From contig JBGOUV010000282.1 in the NCBI GenBank assembly GCA_041477815.1, positions 1-9,113 of the forward strand: 9,113 bases of DNA, in the 5' to 3' direction. Source of the DNA: JBGOUV01 sp041477815. Its GTDB lineage: Bacteria > Acidobacteriota > Terriglobia > Bryobacterales > JACQDG01. The notes beneath the pieces were generated by a model. It was not told the DNA's origin. It ran no database searches and saw only the letters and a program-made list of their open reading frames with translations. Each line of letters begins with the position of its first letter. Within the stretch, counting starts at the first letter, position 1. Positions 6,401-9,113 of this stretch are shown piece by piece. Both the position numbers and the translations under genes were made by a program.

Positions 6401-6406
6401 TATACT
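6401..6406 (+). promoter_or_regulatory. Possible -10 box (TATACT) of the M28 peptidase gene
   Basis: TATACT ends six bases before the ATG at 6413, the same spacing as the divergent hydrolase gene. A start seven bases after the box would fall on the A of the ATG. The best upstream TTG-type box (TTGGCT, 6373-6378) is 22 bases away, too far for a normal sigma-70 promoter. The box lies inside the small inverted repeat CCAG-CTATA-CTGG (6396-6408... first and last arms overlap the box by two bases). Confidence 0.4.
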
Positions 6407-6412
6407 GGCGAG

Positions 6413-7885
6413 ATGATCTTTCGCGCCGCCCTTCTCGCCCTGCTGACGCTCGGCGGGGCCATCGCCCAGAACGGCGCGACGCCGATCGACCACTTGATCG
6501 ACGAGGCCGGGTCGTCGCCGGCCCTGGACAAGAACCTGCGGGTGCTCTGCGACGAGGTCGGCGGACGGCTGCCCGGAACGCCGGCCATGAAGCGGGCGGT
6601 CGACTGGGGGGTGGAGGCGTTCCGGCACGCCGGACTGCAGCGGGTCCATACCGAGAGTTTCACCATTCCCAATTCCTGGACGGAGGGAGCCAGCCGCGCG
6701 GAGGTGATTTCGCCCGTGGCCTTCGCCGTACGCGTGGCCGCCGGAGGCTGGTCGGCCGCGACCCCCAACGGGGGGATCGAGGCCGAGGTGCTGGCGGCCG
6801 GCAGGGGAGACGAAGGCGAAATCTCGCGCCTGGGGGGAGCGGCGAAGGGAAAGATCCTGCTAATACAGTCAGAGACCCTGCAAAGCTTCCACGATATGGC
6901 CGTCGAGCAACGGCGGGCCACCGTGGCCCTCCGGGAAGCCGAGAAGGCGGGCGCGGCGGCGGTCCTGCTGATGTCCACGCGGCCGAAGGGGCTGCTCTAC
7001 CGCCATACCAACGCCATCGACGGAAAGCTGGACAAGCTGCCCATCGCCGTGGCCTCGCGCGAGGAGGCCCAGCGGATCCTGCGCCTGCTGGAGTCCCGGC
7101 ACAAGGTGCGCATGAGGCTGGTTCTCCCCAACAAGATCGGCGGGCCGGTGGAGGTCGAGAACGTGGTGGCCGAGATCCCGGGGCGGGAGAAGCCCGACGA
7201 GGTGATGATCCTCGGCGCCCACCTGGATTCCTGGGACCTGGGGACCGGCTGCCTGGACAACGGCTGCAATGTGACCATGGTAGTGGAGGCGGCCCGGGCG
7301 ATCCAAGCCACCCATCCACCGCCGCGCCGGACGGTGCGCTTCATCCTTTTCGGCGCGGAGGAGCAGGGTCTGCTGGGGTCCCGCGCCTACGTGCGCCGGC
7401 ATCGCGCGGAGATGGATAAGGTGGTGGCGGTGCTGGTCCACGACATCGGTGTGGGGAAGATCTCCGGCTACTCCCTGGGAGGCCGCCGCGAGATCGAGAA
7501 CGCCGTCGTGGAGAGCCTGAGACCGGTGGCCTCCCGCGGCGTCGTCACCCATACTACCGATGCCTTCTTCGGCACCGACCACTTCGACTTCCTGCTGGAA
7601 GGCGTCCCCACCCTGGTAGCCAACCAGGACACCTCGGACTACGTCCCCAACTACCACGCCCAGTCGGACACGTTCGACAAGGTGGACCTGACCGAGCTGC
7701 GGAACCAGGCCGGAATCGCAGCGGTGACCGTGTATAACCTGGCCGACCGCCCGGACCGGGTGGCCAAGCGCCTGGACCGGTCGGAGATGGAAAAGCTGCT
7801 CCGGGATACCAGGCTGGACGACCAGTTGAAATTCCTGGGCTTATGGGACGAGTGGGTCAGCGGGGCTCGGGGGCGGGCAAACTAA
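6413..7885 (+). CDS. Exported M28 metallopeptidase, carboxypeptidase Q (PGCP) type
   Basis: The 490-aa enzyme is a zinc aminopeptidase/carboxypeptidase of family M28 and should release residues from short peptides in the periplasm or outside. It starts with a signal peptide (MIFRAALLALLTLGGAIAQ). Next comes an N-terminal part (22-110) closely patterned on carboxypeptidase Q (GGRLPGTPAMKRAVDWGVEA, 50-69). An inserted protease-associated domain (about 115-240) follows, including KGKILLIQ and a REAEKAGAAAVLL helix-strand. The catalytic half has the metal ligands in order: H270 in GAHLDSWD, D282 in LDNGCN, E316/E317 in FGAEEQG, D344 in HDIG and H415 in YHAQSD. All ligands are present, so it should be active. 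The frame is open back to 6380, but ATG 6413 gives the proper signal peptide. There is no SD, and TATACT six bases upstream suggests a leaderless mRNA. It is divergent from the hydrolase. Confidence 0.93.
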   Translation: MIFRAALLALLTLGGAIAQNGATPIDHLIDEAGSSPALDKNLRVLCDEVGGRLPGTPAMKRAVDWGVEAFRHAGLQRVHTESFTIPNSWTEGASRAEVISPVAFAVRVAAGGWSAATPNGGIEAEVLAAGRGDEGEISRLGGAAKGKILLIQSETLQSFHDMAVEQRRATVALREAEKAGAAAVLLMSTRPKGLLYRHTNAIDGKLDKLPIAVASREEAQRILRLLESRHKVRMRLVLPNKIGGPVEVENVVAEIPGREKPDEVMILGAHLDSWDLGTGCLDNGCNVTMVVEAARAIQATHPPPRRTVRFILFGAEEQGLLGSRAYVRRHRAEMDKVVAVLVHDIGVGKISGYSLGGRREIENAVVESLRPVASRGVVTHTTDAFFGTDHFDFLLEGVPTLVANQDTSDYVPNYHAQSDTFDKVDLTELRNQAGIAAVTVYNLADRPDRVAKRLDRSEMEKLLRDTRLDDQLKFLGLWDEWVSGARGRAN

Positions 7886-7897
7886 CCCCTGCAAATT

Positions 7898-7925
7898 ACC
7901 ACCAAGACACCAAGACACCAAGAAG
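7898..7925 (+). repeat. Tandem 8-base repeat ACCAAGAC, about 2.9 copies
   Basis: Units at 7901-7908 and 7909-7916 are identical, 7917-7923 is a third copy lacking its last base, and ACC precedes the array. It lies just after the peptidase stop and 28 bases before the toxin remnant. From memory, ACCAAGACACCAAG-type runs occur in many unrelated environmental bacteria, often near small mobile-like genes. This could not be checked here. Confidence 0.7.
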
Positions 7926-7952
7926 GCATTTGGTTCCATTTTGTCGATATAA

Positions 7953-8138
7953 AGCTGGAAAAAGCTGGATAACCCCGATCCGGTTGACAGCAAGGCGCTG
8001 GCCGGTTCACCATACCGCCGTGCCGATGTGCGCGAATACTGGATCGTTTACCGCGTCGAGCCCGACACGCTCAAAGTAGCGCTAATAGGCAAGCGTAATG
8101 ATTCCGAAGTCTACCGCGACCTGGAGCGCCTCCAATAG
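7953..8138 (+). pseudogene. RelE/ParE-type toxin remnant, C-terminal 61 codons
   Basis: The frame after a TAA at 7950-7952 reads 61 codons to a TAG and matches the C-terminal two thirds of a RelE-superfamily toxin. It shows NPDPVDSKALAGSPYRRADV, then REYWIVYRVE, DTLKVALIGKRND and EVYRDLERLQ. RelE-type toxins are small ribosome-dependent mRNA nucleases, usually paired with an upstream antitoxin. Here there is no usable start codon, the first 25-30 residues are missing, the in-frame upstream sequence is non-toxin-like with a stop, and no antitoxin gene is seen. The break lies between the tandem repeat and 7953. The well-kept C-terminus, including the basic R-x-Y/KR residues, suggests recent loss. 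It ends two bases from the convergent stop of the next gene. A relic of a mobile toxin-antitoxin pair is the simplest reading. Confidence 0.8.
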
Positions 8139-8140
8139 GC

Positions 8141-9052
8141 TCACGGCCCCACCGGAATCGTAACCGCGTTGCTCTGCTTGCCGTTCGCCGTCAGCACCAG
8201 CGGAATCGCCGCGCCCGTCCGCGTATTCGGCGGGATCCGGAAATTGATTTGGTTCAACCCCACAAACCCGGGTGCGCCTCCCGCAAACAGGATCTCGGCT
8301 GCCGCCCCATCCACCGTCAACACCGGGTTCCCCGCGCGGTTCAGCGCCGCCGGTTCGCCGGTCTGCAAAGCCGGCGACAACGCCCCCAGTCCCGTCAGGA
8401 ACGAGATGACCACTTCGTTCGGCTTGGCCGGATTCTGCGCCGTCACCGGCGTAACCCCATCCTGGTGCAGCGCCGCCGCCGTGCCCTTGCCGTCGTTCGT
8501 CGTCGTGAAGATGCCCGGCATGACCGCATCGACATTGAACGTCCGCGGCGCGCCGGTCTGGCCCGCCACCGTCACGCGGATCGTCGCCGTGCCCGCGCTC
8601 AGCTCATAGGGAATCTGGATCCCGAGTTGTCCGGGAGTCGCGTAGAACATCGGCGCCGGTATATTGTTCACCGTCGCGCTCGCGCCGCCCAGCGTCGTCA
8701 CCAGCCGGCCATTGGCGCCGAAGCTCGACGCCAGCACAAACGTCCCGTCGTTGAGGTTGCTGCCGAAAACGGCGGCAATCGATCCGGGAGCGATGGGCGC
8801 GGGATGGGGAGCGAAGCTGCCGTTATTGACCACGCCGCCTTCGAAGACGTCCGGCGGGTTAGGAATCTTTAAGACAAAAATATCCGAGCCGGGGTTGGCT
8901 TGGGGCAGAGGAAAGTTGAAGGCCGTGGTGCCGCCGTCTAAGTAGCCAAGGGCTCCGCCCTTGATATCCCGAAAACCCGCCCCGTGAGGGGTGCCCGCGG
9001 AAGCGTCCAGGGAGTTAAGCTCCTGGTATCTCACCACACAGGAGTTTCCCAT
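8141..9052 (-). CDS. Protein with Solibacter-type C-terminal domain (TIGR03437), probably 5'-truncated
   Basis: Residues about 73-303 form the beta-rich C-terminal domain typical of large exported proteins of Candidatus Solibacter. It starts with GGVVNNGSFA and IAPGSIAAVFGSNL (87-100), continues with PAPMFYATPGQLGIQIPYEL (132-151), GIFTTTNDG and NPAKPNEVVISFLTGLG (207-223), and ends in LNQINFRIP (266-274) and NAVTIPVGP. SDIFVLKIP (56-64) just before it resembles the end of an SBBP-type beta-propeller repeat, which often precedes this domain. The first 50 residues are unlike the family and contain no signal peptide. The ATG at 9052 shares bases with a plus-strand ATG at 9051, which has a good SD. 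An in-frame TGA lies at 9071-9073. It is therefore probably the 3' part of a larger surface-protein gene cut by another element. The domain call is firm; a working gene is doubtful. Confidence 0.82.
   Translation of the reverse strand: MGNSCVVRYQELNSLDASAGTPHGAGFRDIKGGALGYLDGGTTAFNFPLPQANPGSDIFVLKIPNPPDVFEGGVVNNGSFAPHPAPIAPGSIAAVFGSNLNDGTFVLASSFGANGRLVTTLGGASATVNNIPAPMFYATPGQLGIQIPYELSAGTATIRVTVAGQTGAPRTFNVDAVMPGIFTTTNDGKGTAAALHQDGVTPVTAQNPAKPNEVVISFLTGLGALSPALQTGEPAALNRAGNPVLTVDGAAAEILFAGGAPGFVGLNQINFRIPPNTRTGAAIPLVLTANGKQSNAVTIPVGP
8947..9044 (+). promoter_or_regulatory. Hairpin-rich leader before the right-edge gene, with SD-masking stem
   Basis: Four stems can form on the plus strand. 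CAAGGGC-TCC-GCCCTTG (8947-8963) is a perfect 7-bp stem. CGCCCC-GTGA-GGGGTG (8978-8993) has 6 bp including one G-U pair and a GNRA loop. CCAGGGAG (9007-9014) pairs with CTCCTGG (9020-9026) with one bulge. CTCCTG (9020-9025) can instead pair with CAGGAG (9039-9044), which contains the SD. The last two stems exclude each other, as in a translational switch. The first two also lie within the antisense protein frame, so they may be coincidental. Confidence 0.4.
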
Positions 9053-9113
9053 GAACGCGTTCCGCGAGCATCACCAGGATAGTATCCGATTCGGCTACCG
9101 GTGTTTCGACCGA
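9051..9113 (+). CDS. Start of an unidentified gene, first 21 codons (possible multicopy or mobile element)
   Basis: ATG 9051 is preceded by AGGAG (9040-9044) at a six-base spacing, and the frame stays open to the window edge. The 21 residues start MNAFREHHQDSIRFGYRCFD. The pattern 'helix, then CFDR' recalls, from memory, a multicopy family of unknown or transposase-like proteins in acidobacteria that begin with a similar CFDR motif. This is weak recognition on a short stretch. The start overlaps the ATG of the antisense Solibacter-domain frame, which supports the view that this gene, with its leader, was inserted into that locus. No terminal inverted repeat or target-site duplication can be tested, because the other end is outside the window. 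Confidence 0.5.
   Translation, partial: MNAFREHHQDSIRFGYRCFDR

Noticed and set aside
948..7419. Several long open frames antisense to, or out of phase with, the transporter, corA, the phosphatase and the peptidase.
   Set aside because: Their products are Arg/Pro/Ala-rich without domains, and their length follows from the few stops available in GC-rich shadow frames. The sense frames carry full motif sets.
7898..7925. CRISPR or microsatellite-type array.
   Set aside because: There are under three copies of an 8-base unit with no spacers, far below any CRISPR layout.
7843..8079. A 78-codon frame starting inside the end of the peptidase gene and crossing the tandem repeat.
   Set aside because: It overlaps the peptidase in another frame, reads through the repeat as low-complexity sequence and runs out of phase through the toxin remnant.
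1..9113. tRNA, rRNA, group II intron or replication-origin signals.
   Set aside because: No cloverleaf with a T-arm motif, no rRNA-like core and no cluster of DnaA-type boxes was seen on either strand.

Overview
The window is GC-rich bacterial DNA. It most likely comes from an acidobacterium of the Solibacter/Bryobacter group. The main reason is the protein at 8141-9052, which carries the beta-rich C-terminal domain described from Candidatus Solibacter usitatus and greatly expanded in that lineage. Many exported hypothetical proteins and strongly C-ending codons fit this. The assignment is inference from family knowledge, not from a marker gene.

Layout. (1) 1-669, minus strand: the first 45 codons of a LarA-like (DUF2088) protein, with an unrecognised 174-aa gene just upstream. 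(2) 682-1935, plus strand: a sugar-acid type MFS transporter, divergent from the 174-aa gene with only 12 bases between start codons. (3) 1936-2094: a convergent gap holding hairpins and four ACCC-NNN heptamers, which read as GGGT on the minus strand. (4) 2095-5495, minus strand: a compact block. Read in transcription order it has a small exported protein, an exported PPP-type phosphatase, CorA and an exported protein with a PI3/4-kinase-like active site. The first three overlap or nearly touch and look like one operon; the kinase-like gene has its own strong Shine-Dalgarno (SD) and a possible promoter. (5) 5564-6354, minus strand: an alpha/beta hydrolase broken by a one-base frameshift. It is divergent from (6) 6413-7885, plus strand: an exported M28 peptidase of the carboxypeptidase Q type. 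(7) 7886-9113: a degraded zone. It holds a short tandem repeat, a headless RelE-type toxin remnant, a probably 5'-truncated Solibacter-domain protein, and the start of a plus-strand gene preceded by a hairpin-rich leader.

How the genes may work together. The most notable idea is that one block encodes both a kinase-fold protein and a PPP phosphatase with export signals, next to a Mg2+ channel. This would fit phosphorylation and dephosphorylation outside the cytoplasm, but the link is inferred from neighbourhood only. The transporter and LarA-like gene suggest uptake and stereochemical conversion of a hydroxy or sugar acid. The right end shows toxin decay and probable insertion of a mobile or multicopy element into a surface-protein gene. 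No tRNA, rRNA or CRISPR array was found, and no gene-free stretch exceeds 300 bases.
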